A stretch of 64,000 nucleotides of DNA from JAXMCI01 sp046349435. Its GTDB lineage: Bacteria > Pseudomonadota > Alphaproteobacteria > Dongiales > Dongiaceae. The position numbers and the translations under genes are program-made. A model generated the notes under the pieces. It was not told where the DNA came from. It ran no database searches and was given only the letters and a program-made list of their open reading frames with translations. Location: NCBI GenBank assembly GCA_046349435.1, contig JAXMCI010000043.1:4036-68035 (forward strand). The letters are read 5' to 3'. Positions 38,123-46,485 of the stretch are shown here, piece after piece. The number at the start of each line of letters is the position of its first letter. The first letter of the stretch is position 1.

Positions 38123-39373
38123 CTACCCGAAGCGCGCCGCCACGGCCGCCATCGCGGCGTCGGTCGCCGCCAGCGCCTCGTCGATCTCGGCGTCGCCATG
38201 GGCGCAGGAGACGAACATGGTGTGGGTGGGGTGGAGATAGACGCCGCGCTGCAGCGCCTCGACGCAGAACAGCTTGCCCTTGGCGACCTCGGGATCCGCC
38301 TCGAACAGGATCAGCGGCATCTGCGGCGGGCCGCTCTGCCGCACCCCGACGCCGTGCCGCGCGGCCTGGGCGGCGATGCCCTCGCGCAGCCGCATCCCGC
38401 TGCGGCGCATGCGGGCCGGGCCGTCGATGGCGTGCAGCTTGCGGATGGTGGCGATCGCCGCGGCCATCGGCACGGCGGCGAACCAGAAGGAGCCGGTCGT
38501 GAAGATCAGGCTGGCCGCCTCGCGGAAGCGGTCGACGCCGGTCACCGCGGCCAGCGGGTAGCCGTTGGCGATCGCCTTGCTCCAGGCGGCGAGGTCGGGG
38601 CGGACGCCGACCAGCTCCCAGCTGCCGCCGAGATCGAGGCGGAAGCCGGCCCGCACGTCGTCGATCACCAGCGCCGCGCCGGTCTCGTCGCACAGCGCGC
38701 GCGCCGCCCGGGCGAAGTCCGCGCTCGGCAGCTCGTGGTCGCGGCCGAGATCGTGGCGGAAGGCGGAGACGATGACCGCCGCGAGGTCGCCTTCGGCGGC
38801 GGCGGCGGCCTGCTCCAGCGAGGCGGTGTCGTTGAACTCGTAATGCACGAGATGGACGCGGTCCTCGGCGGTGACGCCGGCCGGCCGCGGCGTGCACCAG
38901 GGCGCCGCGCCGTGATAGGCGCCGCGCGCCACCAGCACCTTGCGCCGGCCGGTGGCGGCGCGGGCGACGGTGACGCAGATGGTGGTGGCGTCGGTGCCGT
39001 TCTTGGCGAGCATCGCCCAGTCGCAGTGCGGGATGGTCTGCGACAGCAGCTCGGCGAGCTCGACCAGCCGCTCCGACGGGCCGTTCATGCAGTCGCCGCG
39101 GGCCGCCTGCTCGCGCGCCGCCGCGTCGACGTCGGGATCCTTGTGGCCGAGCACCACCGGGCCCCAGCCGCCGAGGAAGTCGAGATAGCCGCGGCCGTCG
39201 ACGTCCCAGATCCGGCCGCCCTCGGCGCGGGCGAAGAACTGCGGATAGCCGGGCGGCAGGCGGGCCGCGTCCATGTGGCCCCACATGCCGCCGGGGATCA
39301 CCCGCCGCGCGCGGGCGCGCAGCGCCTCGTCGTGGGCCGCTGCCGGAGTCGCCCTCGGGGTCGCCAGGTTCAT
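38123..39373 (-). CDS. Class III aminotransferase (glutamate-1-semialdehyde aminomutase-like)
   Basis: 416 residues from MNLATPRATPAAAHDEALRA, with the site AAAGGACG just upstream. Family blocks are RRVIPGGMWGHMDAARLPPG, FLGGWGPVVLGHKDP, LAKNGTDATTICVTVARAAT, VIDDVRAGFRLDLGGSW with the cofactor Asp, and AWSKAIANGYPLAAV with the PLP-Lys. It transfers an amino group or moves it within a molecule, as in GSA aminomutase. It is unlikely to be the haem-pathway HemL because of its context and divergent active-site flanks. It is divergent from the FadB-like gene, 128 bases apart. Confidence 0.88.
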   Translation of the reverse strand: MNLATPRATPAAAHDEALRARARRVIPGGMWGHMDAARLPPGYPQFFARAEGGRIWDVDGRGYLDFLGGWGPVVLGHKDPDVDAAAREQAARGDCMNGPSERLVELAELLSQTIPHCDWAMLAKNGTDATTICVTVARAATGRRKVLVARGAYHGAAPWCTPRPAGVTAEDRVHLVHYEFNDTASLEQAAAAAEGDLAAVIVSAFRHDLGRDHELPSADFARAARALCDETGAALVIDDVRAGFRLDLGGSWELVGVRPDLAAWSKAIANGYPLAAVTGVDRFREAASLIFTTGSFWFAAVPMAAAIATIRKLHAIDGPARMRRSGMRLREGIAAQAARHGVGVRQSGPPQMPLILFEADPEVAKGKLFCVEALQRGVYLHPTHTMFVSCAHGDAEIDEALAATDAAMAAVAARFG

Positions 39374-39501
39374 CGCTCGTCCTTTCCGGTGCCGGACCGG
39401 CCGGCGCCGCCCGGTTGGCGTCCCGCCGGCCATCGGCTATAGCCTGTCCCGGATCGGCGGCGCGGTCAAACCGCGTCGCCTGGCCCTGGCCGGGAGCGGC
39501 A

Positions 39502-41604
39502 ATGACCGAGGTGCATGGCGAGCGGCGCGACGGCGTGGCGCTGCTGACCGTCGACAACCCGCCGGTGAACGCGATGTCCGCGGCGCTGCGCGGCCGGCTG
39601 CTCGAGCAGGTGCGGGCGGCGGCGGCCGATCCGGCGGTGGCCGCGCTGGTGATCACCGGCGCCGGCGGCAGCTTCGTCGCCGGCGCCGACATCCGCGAGT
39701 TCGGCAAGCCGGTGCCGCCCGGCCTGCCGATCCTGCCCGAGGTGATCCAGGCGATCGAAGGGCTGGACAAGCCGGTGGTGGCGGCGATCAACGGCACCTG
39801 CGCCGGCGGCGGCCTCGAGCTGGCGCTCGGCTGTCACGCCCGGGTGGCGCTGGCCAGCGCCCGGCTCGGCCTGCCCGAGGTCAAGCTCGGCCTGATCCCG
39901 GGCGCCGGCGGCACGCAGCGCCTGCCGCGGCTGATCGGGCTGGCGCCGGCGATCGAGCTGATCACCACCGGCGAGCTGGTGCCGGCGGCCCGCGCCGCGG
40001 CGCTCGGCCTGGTCGACCGGGTGGTCGAGGCCGACGTCGTGGTGGCGGCGCTGGCCGAGGCGCGCCGGCTGGCGGAGGCCGGCGGTGCGCCGCGGCGCAC
40101 CGGCGCGCTCGAGGGCAGGCTCGCCGCCGACCGCGCCGCGCCGGACCCGATCGCGCAGGCCCGGGCCCGGGTGGCGGCCAAGGCGCGCGGCGCCACCGCG
40201 CCGTTGCGCGCGCTCGACGCCATCGCCGGCGCGCTCGCCCTGCCGCTGGCCGAGGGGCTGGCGGCCGAGCGGGCGATCTTCCAGGACTGCGTCGCCTCCG
40301 ACCAGAGCCGGGCGCTGCGCCACGTCTTCCTCGCCGAGCGCGCCGCCGCCAAGGTGCCCGGCCTGCCCGACGGGCCGGCGGCGCCGGTCGGCAGCGTCGC
40401 GGTGATCGGCTGCGGCACGATGGGCGCCGGCATCGCCCAGAGCTTCGCCAATGCCGGGCTGCCGGTGACGGTGATCGAGAGCGAGCCGGACCGGCTGGCC
40501 GCCGGGCTCGCCGGGCTCGACCGCGCCTACCGCCAGGCCGTCGAGCGCGGCCGCCTGACCGAAGCCGAGGCGGCGGCGCGGCGCGGCCGCATCGCGGGCT
40601 CCACGGAGCTCGCCGCCGCGGCCGGCGCCGACCTCGTGGTCGAGGCGGTGTTCGAGGACCTCGACCTGAAGCGGGCGCTGTTCGCCGAGCTCGGCCGGAT
40701 CTGCCGCCCGGACGCCATGCTGGCGACCAACACCTCCTCGCTGGACGTCGGCGCCATTGCCGCCGCGGCGGCCCGGCCGGAGCGCGTGCTCGGGCTGCAT
40801 TTCTTCAGCCCGGCCAACATCATGCGGCTGGTCGAGGTGGTGCGGCCGCCGGCCGTCGACCCGGCGGTTCTGGCGCGCGCGCTGGCGGCGGTGAAGCGGA
40901 TCGGCAAGGTCGCGGTGGTGGTCGGCGTCTGCGACGGCTTCGTCGGCAACCGCATGCTGCACGCCTACCAGCGCCAGGCCAACGCGCTGCTGCTCGAGGG
41001 CGCGACGCCGCAGCAGGTCGACGCGGCGATCGAGGGCTTCGGCTTCGCCATGGGGCCGTTCGCGGTCGGCGACCTCGCCGGGCTCGACGTCGGCTGGCGG
41101 GTGCGCGAGCAGCGCATCGCCCGGGGCCAGCCGCGGCTGCCGGAATACGCGGTCGCCGACCGGCTCTGCGCGCTGCAGCGCTACGGCCAGAAATCGGGCC
41201 GCGGCTGGTACCGCTACGGCGCCGACCGCAGCCGCCAGCCCGACCCGGAGACCCTGGCGCTGATCGAGCAGGTCGCCGCCGAGCGCGGCCTGGTCCGCCG
41301 CCCGGTCGGCGAGCCGGAGATCCTCGAGCGCTGCCTCTACGCCATGATCAACGAGGGCGCCCGGCTGCTCGAGGAGGGCATCGCGCTGCGCCCCGGCGAC
41401 ATCGACACCATCTGGATCAACGGCTACGGCTTCCCGGCCTGGCGCGGCGGCCCGATGCACCATGCCGACGCGGTCGGGCTGCCGGCGATCCGCGACCGGC
41501 TGGCGGCGCTCGCCGCCGCCGGGGCCGCCCAGCTCCGCCCCGCCCGCCTGCTCGAGGAGCTGGCGGCGAGCGGCCGCCGCTTCGCCGACCTGCCCGCGGC
41601 CTGA
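39502..41604 (+). CDS. Bifunctional enoyl-CoA hydratase / 3-hydroxyacyl-CoA dehydrogenase (FadB/FadJ-like)
   Basis: 700 residues from MTEVHGERRDGVALLTVDNP. The crotonase domain (1-200) has ITGAGGSFVAGADIREFGKP and GTCAGGGLELALG with KLGLIPGAGGTQRLPRL. The NAD-binding domain begins at VAVIGCGTMGAGIAQSFANA (about residue 300), with the catalytic His in LGLHFFSPANIMRLVEVV, then DGFVGNRM. Two C-terminal helical domains follow (GPFAVGDLAGLDVGW, then INGYGFPAWRGGPMHHAD). It performs two steps of fatty-acid beta-oxidation. Its stop codon shares one base with the methyltransferase start. Confidence 0.94.
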   Translation: MTEVHGERRDGVALLTVDNPPVNAMSAALRGRLLEQVRAAAADPAVAALVITGAGGSFVAGADIREFGKPVPPGLPILPEVIQAIEGLDKPVVAAINGTCAGGGLELALGCHARVALASARLGLPEVKLGLIPGAGGTQRLPRLIGLAPAIELITTGELVPAARAAALGLVDRVVEADVVVAALAEARRLAEAGGAPRRTGALEGRLAADRAAPDPIAQARARVAAKARGATAPLRALDAIAGALALPLAEGLAAERAIFQDCVASDQSRALRHVFLAERAAAKVPGLPDGPAAPVGSVAVIGCGTMGAGIAQSFANAGLPVTVIESEPDRLAAGLAGLDRAYRQAVERGRLTEAEAAARRGRIAGSTELAAAAGADLVVEAVFEDLDLKRALFAELGRICRPDAMLATNTSSLDVGAIAAAAARPERVLGLHFFSPANIMRLVEVVRPPAVDPAVLARALAAVKRIGKVAVVVGVCDGFVGNRMLHAYQRQANALLLEGATPQQVDAAIEGFGFAMGPFAVGDLAGLDVGWRVREQRIARGQPRLPEYAVADRLCALQRYGQKSGRGWYRYGADRSRQPDPETLALIEQVAAERGLVRRPVGEPEILERCLYAMINEGARLLEEGIALRPGDIDTIWINGYGFPAWRGGPMHHADAVGLPAIRDRLAALAAAGAAQLRPARLLEELAASGRRFADLPAA

Positions 41605-42467
41605 TGTCGGCCGGCGTGGGGCCAGGAGCGGGGTCTGCCGCCGATCGCGCGCTGCGCGCCTACTGGGACCGGCGGGCCGAGAGCTGGCGTGTCGCGCCAC
41701 CGGTCTCGCCGAGCGCCCCCGATGCCGCCTGGTACGAGGCGGTGGCGCGGCGGGCCGCCGGGGCCGCGGGCCGGCCGCTCCGGGCCCTGCTGCTCGGCGT
41801 GACGCCGCTGATCGCCGCCATGGCCTGGCCGGACGGGACCCGGCTGCTCGCCGCCGACTGGTCGGAAGCGATGCTGCGGCGGATCTGGCCGGCCGCCGGC
41901 ACGCCGCCCGGCGCGGCGCGGCTGCAGGCCGACTGGCGGGCCTTGCCCTTCCCGGCGGGCAGCTTCGACCTGGTGCTGGGCGATGGCTGCCTGTCCGCCG
42001 TCGGCACCGCGGCCGCGGCCGCCGAGGTCAACCGCGAGGTGCGGCGCGTGCTGCGGCCCGGCGGGCTCTACGGGCTGCGCTGCTTCGCCCGCCCCGACCC
42101 GGCGCCCGCGCTCGAGCCGCTCTTCGCCGAGCTGCGCGCCGGCCGGATCGTCAATCTCGACCTGTTCCGCTGGTTCCTGCTGATGGCGGTGCAGGGCGAC
42201 GACCCCGACGGCGTCGTGCTGGATGCGGTGTGGCGGATCTGGCGGGCGCAGCTCCCCGACGCGGCGGCGCTGGCGCAGCGCTTCGGCTGGCGCCCGGAGT
42301 CCCTCGCCATCATCGAGGGCTGGGCCGGCTCGGCGGCACGCTATCTCTTCCCGGACCGGGCCCTGCTGGAGCGGCTGGCCGCGCCGGGATTCGCGCGGCT
42401 TTCCTGGGAGCTGCCGGACTACCAGCCGGCCGCCTGCTTTCCCCGCCTGCTGCTGCAGGCCGGCTGA
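41604..42467 (+). CDS. SAM-dependent methyltransferase, copy 1 of duplicated pair
   Basis: 287 residues, start overlapping the FadB-like stop (TGATG). It has motif I as LRALLLGVTPLIAAMAW, then LLAADWSEAMLRRIWPA, the LPFPAGSFDLVLGDGCLSAV block and VRRVLRPGGLYGLRCFARP, a class I Rossmann methyltransferase with a GVTP-type motif. The C-terminal third includes NLDLFRWFLLMAVQGD and ELPDYQPAACFPRLLLQ. It is a close relative of the gene at 43500 by eye over its whole length. It faces the ATP-grasp gene with only 4 bases between stops. The acceptor is unknown. Confidence 0.88.
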   Translation: MSAGVGPGAGSAADRALRAYWDRRAESWRVAPPVSPSAPDAAWYEAVARRAAGAAGRPLRALLLGVTPLIAAMAWPDGTRLLAADWSEAMLRRIWPAAGTPPGAARLQADWRALPFPAGSFDLVLGDGCLSAVGTAAAAAEVNREVRRVLRPGGLYGLRCFARPDPAPALEPLFAELRAGRIVNLDLFRWFLLMAVQGDDPDGVVLDAVWRIWRAQLPDAAALAQRFGWRPESLAIIEGWAGSAARYLFPDRALLERLAAPGFARLSWELPDYQPAACFPRLLLQAG

Positions 42468-42471
42468 GCCC

Positions 42472-43296
42472 TCACCCCAGATAGTCGGCGAGACCGTCCG
42501 CGAGGCCTTCCAGGCTGGCCGCCAGCGCCGGGTCGGCGAGCAGGTTGTCCGGCGCCCCCGGCGTGCGGTTGGCGTCGAGCAGCACCCAGCGGCCGTCATG
42601 CCGGACATAGTCGAGCTTGCCGTAGTCGAAGCCCAGCGCCCGGCGCGCCTCGCGGATCTCGTCGGGCACCGGCACCGGCTCGGCGCCGCGCACGTCGCTC
42701 GACTTGATGACCGGCACCGCGGCCCGGTAGCGCGTGCTGCGCTCGCGCGTGCCGAGAAAGGTCCAGACCCGCATGCAGTACGCCTCGCCCTCGCGCTCCG
42801 GCAGGAAGCGCTCGACCACCAGCGAAGGCGTCGTCCAGACGGCGGGCGGCACGGCGCGGGGGTTCGGGAAGAGGCTGTAGCCCTCGAGCGCGACGACCGG
42901 CGGGATGGCGCTGCGGCGTCCCGCCTGCTCGGCCTGGTGGCGCAGCATCATCTCCGGCAGGCCGCCATAGTTCGCGTCGGTCTTGACCAGCACCGGCCCG
43001 TCCCAGGGATCGTCGGGACCGGCCAGCAGCTGGCGGCTGATCCGCCGCTTCGAGACGTCGAGAACCGCGCCGTTCAGCACCCGCTCGTAGCGCGCCGCCA
43101 GCCGGCGATAGGGCTCCGGCACCACCGTGAGGTCGAGGTTGAGCAGCGCGAGATCGGCCGCCGGCGGGTCGTCGGGGCCGCGCTGGACGACGACCCGGTG
43201 CCCCTGCCGCCGCCAGCGCTCGGCCCAGAGATGGGCGAGATAGCGGCGCTTCAGCCGGTCCTGGAAACGGTGCTCGAGGATGACGATGCTGGCCAT
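42472..43296 (-). CDS. ATP-grasp-like protein, copy 1 of duplicated pair
   Basis: 274 residues. The N-terminus (MASIVILEHRFQDRLKRRYL) is a flavodoxin-like pre-ATP-grasp segment. The candidate ATP-binding Lys and loop are in GPVLVKTDANYGGLPE. A hydrophobic strand and gate are in SLVVERFLPEREGEAY, and the metal-binding end is FDYGKLDYVRHDGRWVLLDANRTPG, where Asp and Asn take the place of the usual Glu/Asn. ATP-grasp enzymes join a carboxylate to an amine, thiol or hydroxyl using ATP. Neither the substrate nor a named subfamily is evident. Confidence 0.75.
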   Translation of the reverse strand: MASIVILEHRFQDRLKRRYLAHLWAERWRRQGHRVVVQRGPDDPPAADLALLNLDLTVVPEPYRRLAARYERVLNGAVLDVSKRRISRQLLAGPDDPWDGPVLVKTDANYGGLPEMMLRHQAEQAGRRSAIPPVVALEGYSLFPNPRAVPPAVWTTPSLVVERFLPEREGEAYCMRVWTFLGTRERSTRYRAAVPVIKSSDVRGAEPVPVPDEIREARRALGFDYGKLDYVRHDGRWVLLDANRTPGAPDNLLADPALAASLEGLADGLADYLG

Positions 43297-43370
43297 GCGG
43301 AGATCCCTGCACGGGCTCGCCCGTTCGGCTTTTTCTACCGCATGCCGGCGACGGCGCCCAGGAGCGGCAG

Positions 43371-43416
43371 ATTGCCGGGAGGCCGAATGGCGGGAGGCCG
43401 ACTGGCGGGAGGCGGG
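43371..43416. repeat. Three tandem 15-16 base repeats in the divergent spacer
   Basis: Units at 43371-43386, 43387-43401 and 43402-43416 share the core GGCGGGAGGCCGA with few changes. They lie between the starts of ATP-grasp copy 1 and methyltransferase copy 2. Two units are exactly 15 bases, so any reading frame through them repeats every five codons. Confidence 0.75.
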
Positions 43417-43499
43417 TTGGCTCCGCCGGCGTTGGGCTATAGCCTCGTCGCCGGGCGTTCAGCCGCGCCCGCGGTTGTGGGCGAGCCAGGAGCATCGCG

Positions 43500-44369
43500 A
43501 TGGGCGAGCCGCGTCGCAGGCTCGGGGACAGTGTATCGGAGGGCGGCCGCGGCGCCCTGCCTTATTGGGAGGCGCGGGCCGATGCCTGGCGCATCGTGCC
43601 GCCCCTGTCGCCCGCCGCCGAGGACGTCGCCTGGTTCGAGGCCGTGGCGCGACGCGCGGCAGCCGAGATCGGGCGGGCGCCGCGGGCGCTGCTGCTCGGG
43701 GTCACCCCGGCGATTGCCGCCATGGGCTGGCCGCCCGGCACCGAGCTGGTCGCGGTCGATTGGGCGGAGGGCATGCTTCGCCGGGTCTGGCCGCGCCAGG
43801 GCACGCCCGCCACCTCGGCCAGGGTGCGCGGCGACTGGCGCGCCTTGCCGCTGATCGATGCCGGGTTCGACCTCGTGCTCGGAGACGGCTGCTATTCCAC
43901 CTTTGGCCATCTTGCCGAGGCGGCGCGCGCCCATCGCGAGATCCGGCGGGTGCTGCGCCGGGACGGCCTCCATGCGATGCGCTACTTCTGCCGTCTGGAG
44001 CCGTTGCCGTCCGTCGAGGCGCTGCTCGAGGATCTGCAGTCCGGGCGCTTCATCAATCTCGACCTCTTCCGCTGGCTGCTGGCCATGGCGGTGCAGGGCG
44101 ACGGCCCCGCCGGGGTCGAGCTCGATTCTGTATGGCGGACCTGGACCGCGCGCGTGCCGGACGTGGCGGCGCTGCGCAGCCGGATGGGCTGGACGACCGA
44201 CGCCCTGGCCAATCTGCGCTTCTGGGAGAATGCCGGCGTGCGCTTCTGCTTCCCGAGCCGCGCCGAGCTCGCGGCGCTGGTCGAGCCGGGGTTCGAGCTC
44301 CTCGAGCGTCAGTTGCCCGGGTACCAGCCGGCGATGTGCTTTCCCCGCCTGCTGCTGCGCGCCCGTTGA
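43500..44369 (+). CDS. SAM-dependent methyltransferase, copy 2 of duplicated pair
   Basis: 289 residues, with an AGGAG ribosome site. It matches copy 1 throughout: RALLLGVTPAIAAMGW, LVAVDWAEGMLRRVWPR, WRALPLIDAGFDLVLGDG, INLDLFRWLLAMAVQGDGP and QLPGYQPAMCFPRLLLRAR. By eye about half the residues are identical, so the duplication is old. It is convergent with the second ATP-grasp gene, 17 bases between stops, repeating the arrangement of copy 1. Confidence 0.88.
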   Translation: MGEPRRRLGDSVSEGGRGALPYWEARADAWRIVPPLSPAAEDVAWFEAVARRAAAEIGRAPRALLLGVTPAIAAMGWPPGTELVAVDWAEGMLRRVWPRQGTPATSARVRGDWRALPLIDAGFDLVLGDGCYSTFGHLAEAARAHREIRRVLRRDGLHAMRYFCRLEPLPSVEALLEDLQSGRFINLDLFRWLLAMAVQGDGPAGVELDSVWRTWTARVPDVAALRSRMGWTTDALANLRFWENAGVRFCFPSRAELAALVEPGFELLERQLPGYQPAMCFPRLLLRAR

Positions 44370-44386
44370 CGGGGACCGGGCGCACC

Positions 44387-45205
44387 CTATCGGAGAAAGG
44401 CCTCGATCCCGTCGGCCAGCGACCGGAAGCTGGCGGGCTCCGCCGCAATCAGGCCGTCCGGCGAGCCCGGCGTCCGGTTGACGTCGAGCAGCACGCACCG
44501 GCCTTCGTGGATCACGTAGTCGAACTTGCCGAAGTCGAACCCGAGCCTCGCGCGCCAGGCGCGGATCTCGTCCGGAACCGGCACGGGCTCGCCGTCGATG
44601 ATGTCCGACGACTTGATGATCGGCACTGCCGCGCGATAGCGGTTGCTGCGCTCGCGGTCGCCGAGGAAGGTCCAGTGCCGCATGTAGTAGCCCCGGTCGT
44701 CCCGCTCGGGCAGGAATCGCTCGACCAGCAGCTCCGGCATCGACCAGACCCGCGGCGGCACGGCGCGGGGGCTGGGAAAGACCGGATAGGCCTCGAGCAC
44801 GACCGCCCGGGGGATGGCGGTGCGCAGGCCGGCCTGGAGGGCCATCCGGCGCAGATGACGCTCGGGCAGGCCGCCATAGTTGGCGTCGGTCTTGACCAGC
44901 ACCGGCCCGACCCAGGGATCGTCCGGCCCGGCCACGAGCTGGCAGGAGATCCGTCGCTTGGAGAGGTCGAGGACCGCGCCGTTGAGCACCCGCGGGTACC
45001 GGTCGAGCAGCCGGCGATAGGCCCGCGGCACCACCGTCAGGTCGAGATGGAGCAGTGCCAGATCTGCGTCGGGCAGGTTCTCGCGGCCGCCATGCACGAC
45101 GGCCTGGTGGCCGCGCTCCCTCCAGAACCGGGCCAGGGAGTGCGCGAGGTAGCGGCGCTTGAGGCTCGCCTGGAAGCGGTGCTCGAGGATGACGATCCTG
45201 GCCAT
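44387..45205 (-). CDS. ATP-grasp-like protein, copy 2 of duplicated pair
   Basis: 272 residues from MARIVILEHRFQASLKRRYL; an in-frame extension to 45313 is not supported. It is very similar to copy 1: VLNGAVLDLSKRRISCQLVA, GPVLVKTDANYGGLPERHL, LLVERFLPERDDRGYYMRHW, AAVPIIKSSDIIDGEPVPVP and FDYVIHEGRCVLLDVNRTPG. The conserved residues are those expected for ATP and magnesium binding, which argues that both copies are active enzymes. The partner methyltransferase gene converges on it. Confidence 0.75.
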   Translation of the reverse strand: MARIVILEHRFQASLKRRYLAHSLARFWRERGHQAVVHGGRENLPDADLALLHLDLTVVPRAYRRLLDRYPRVLNGAVLDLSKRRISCQLVAGPDDPWVGPVLVKTDANYGGLPERHLRRMALQAGLRTAIPRAVVLEAYPVFPSPRAVPPRVWSMPELLVERFLPERDDRGYYMRHWTFLGDRERSNRYRAAVPIIKSSDIIDGEPVPVPDEIRAWRARLGFDFGKFDYVIHEGRCVLLDVNRTPGSPDGLIAAEPASFRSLADGIEAFLR

Positions 45206-45261
45206 GCGGGCGCCCGGTGCGCGTGTCGCCGAAATCCGGCCGGGACGCCCGCCTGGCAGGG

Positions 45262-46443
45262 CTAGCGCATGTTGCCGGTATGGCCGAGCGAGTAGCGCCC
45301 CGGCTGCGGCCACACGGTCAGGCCGTGCGGCTCGGCGCCGACCTTGATCTTCTTCACCGCGCCGGTCGTGGTGTCGATGTCGTAGACGACGTCGTCGAAG
45401 CGGCCGGAGAGGAACAGACGCCGCCCGTCGGCGCTGACATTGCCCATGTCAGGGCTGCCGCCACCCGGGATCGGCCAGTTCGCCACCACCTTCTCGGTGG
45501 CGAACTCGATGACCGAGACGCTGCCCTTGCCCTTCGGGGTCCCGTGCACCTTGTTGGAGCCGCGGTTGGCGACGTAGAGGAAGCGGCCGTCGCGGCTGGG
45601 ATAGAGGCCGTGGGTGCCGACGCCGGTCTTGATGAACCCGACCTCCTTGAAGGCGTTGCCGTCGATCACGAAGACCCCGTCGGCCATCATGTCGGCGACG
45701 TAGAAGTGCTTGCCGTCGGGCGAGATGCGGATGTCCTGCGGCATGCCCTTGCGCGACAGGTTGAGGTAGCCGGCGACCTGCCGGCCGACCAGGTCGATCT
45801 TGGCCAGCATGCCGTCGAACTCGCAGGTGAAGATCGCGTAGGTGCCGTCGATCGCGAAGTCGGCATGGTTGATGCCGCGGCAGCTCGGGGTGGCGATCGA
45901 GTAGAGCAGCGTCATGCTGTGCGGATCGCGGAAGTCGAGCCGCTTCAGCGCCTCGGCGACGACGATCGCCGCGTTGCCGTCGGGGGTGAAGTACATGTTG
46001 TAGGGATCGTCGACCGGGATCGGCGCTCCCGGCTTGCCGGTCAGCGGGTCGATCGGCGTCAGCGAGCCCGTGGTCTTGTGCTCGGCGTTGTTGGTGACCC
46101 ACAGCGTCTTGAGGTCCCAGGCGGGCACGATGTGCTGCGGGTTGGCGCCGACCGGGAAGCGGTCGACCACCTTGTCGGTCGCCGGGTCGATCACGTAGAC
46201 GTCGTTGGAGCGCAGGTTGGGCACGTAGATGCGCGGCAGCGCCTGGATCGCCACCGGGCCGATCTTGCCGGCGCCGGCCTCGCCGTAGAGGTTCGCCGGG
46301 TCGACCACCGGCGGCATGCCCGGCACGGTCTGGACGGGTCCGGCGGCCCGGGCGGCGCCGGCCAGGGGCGCGGCGGCAAGGGCGGCGGCGAGCGCGGCGG
46401 CGGCGCCCAGCGCTGCGGCGGATGAGCGGACGGCGATCCTCAC
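45262..46443 (-). CDS. Exported YVTN-type beta-propeller protein
   Basis: 393 residues with an Ala-rich signal peptide (cleavage near ARAAG). The body holds propeller blades with repeated patterns such as RIYVPNLRSNDVYVIDPATD, DIRISPDGKHFYVADMMADG, YPSRDGRFLYVANRGSNKV and MGNVSADGRRLFLSGRFDD. Such periplasmic propellers often carry ligands or partner a redox enzyme. It lies 42 bases downstream of the creatininase-like gene on the same strand and is probably cotranscribed with it. No catalytic residues are apparent. Confidence 0.88.
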   Translation of the reverse strand: MRIAVRSSAAALGAAAALAAALAAAPLAGAARAAGPVQTVPGMPPVVDPANLYGEAGAGKIGPVAIQALPRIYVPNLRSNDVYVIDPATDKVVDRFPVGANPQHIVPAWDLKTLWVTNNAEHKTTGSLTPIDPLTGKPGAPIPVDDPYNMYFTPDGNAAIVVAEALKRLDFRDPHSMTLLYSIATPSCRGINHADFAIDGTYAIFTCEFDGMLAKIDLVGRQVAGYLNLSRKGMPQDIRISPDGKHFYVADMMADGVFVIDGNAFKEVGFIKTGVGTHGLYPSRDGRFLYVANRGSNKVHGTPKGKGSVSVIEFATEKVVANWPIPGGGSPDMGNVSADGRRLFLSGRFDDVVYDIDTTTGAVKKIKVGAEPHGLTVWPQPGRYSLGHTGNMR

Positions 46444-46485
46444 TTGGTTGGCTCCCCTGGTTGAACGACGGGTGCGGCCCGCCGG

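Noticed and set aside
43371..43416. CRISPR array
   Set aside because: The units are 15-16 bases, directly tandem with no spacers, and no cas gene is present. No other array-like pattern occurs in the window.
43295..43499. A graspetide-like precursor peptide in the spacer
   Set aside because: It has no stop codon, no ribosome site and overlaps both neighbours. It is kept only as a low-confidence observation in the findings.
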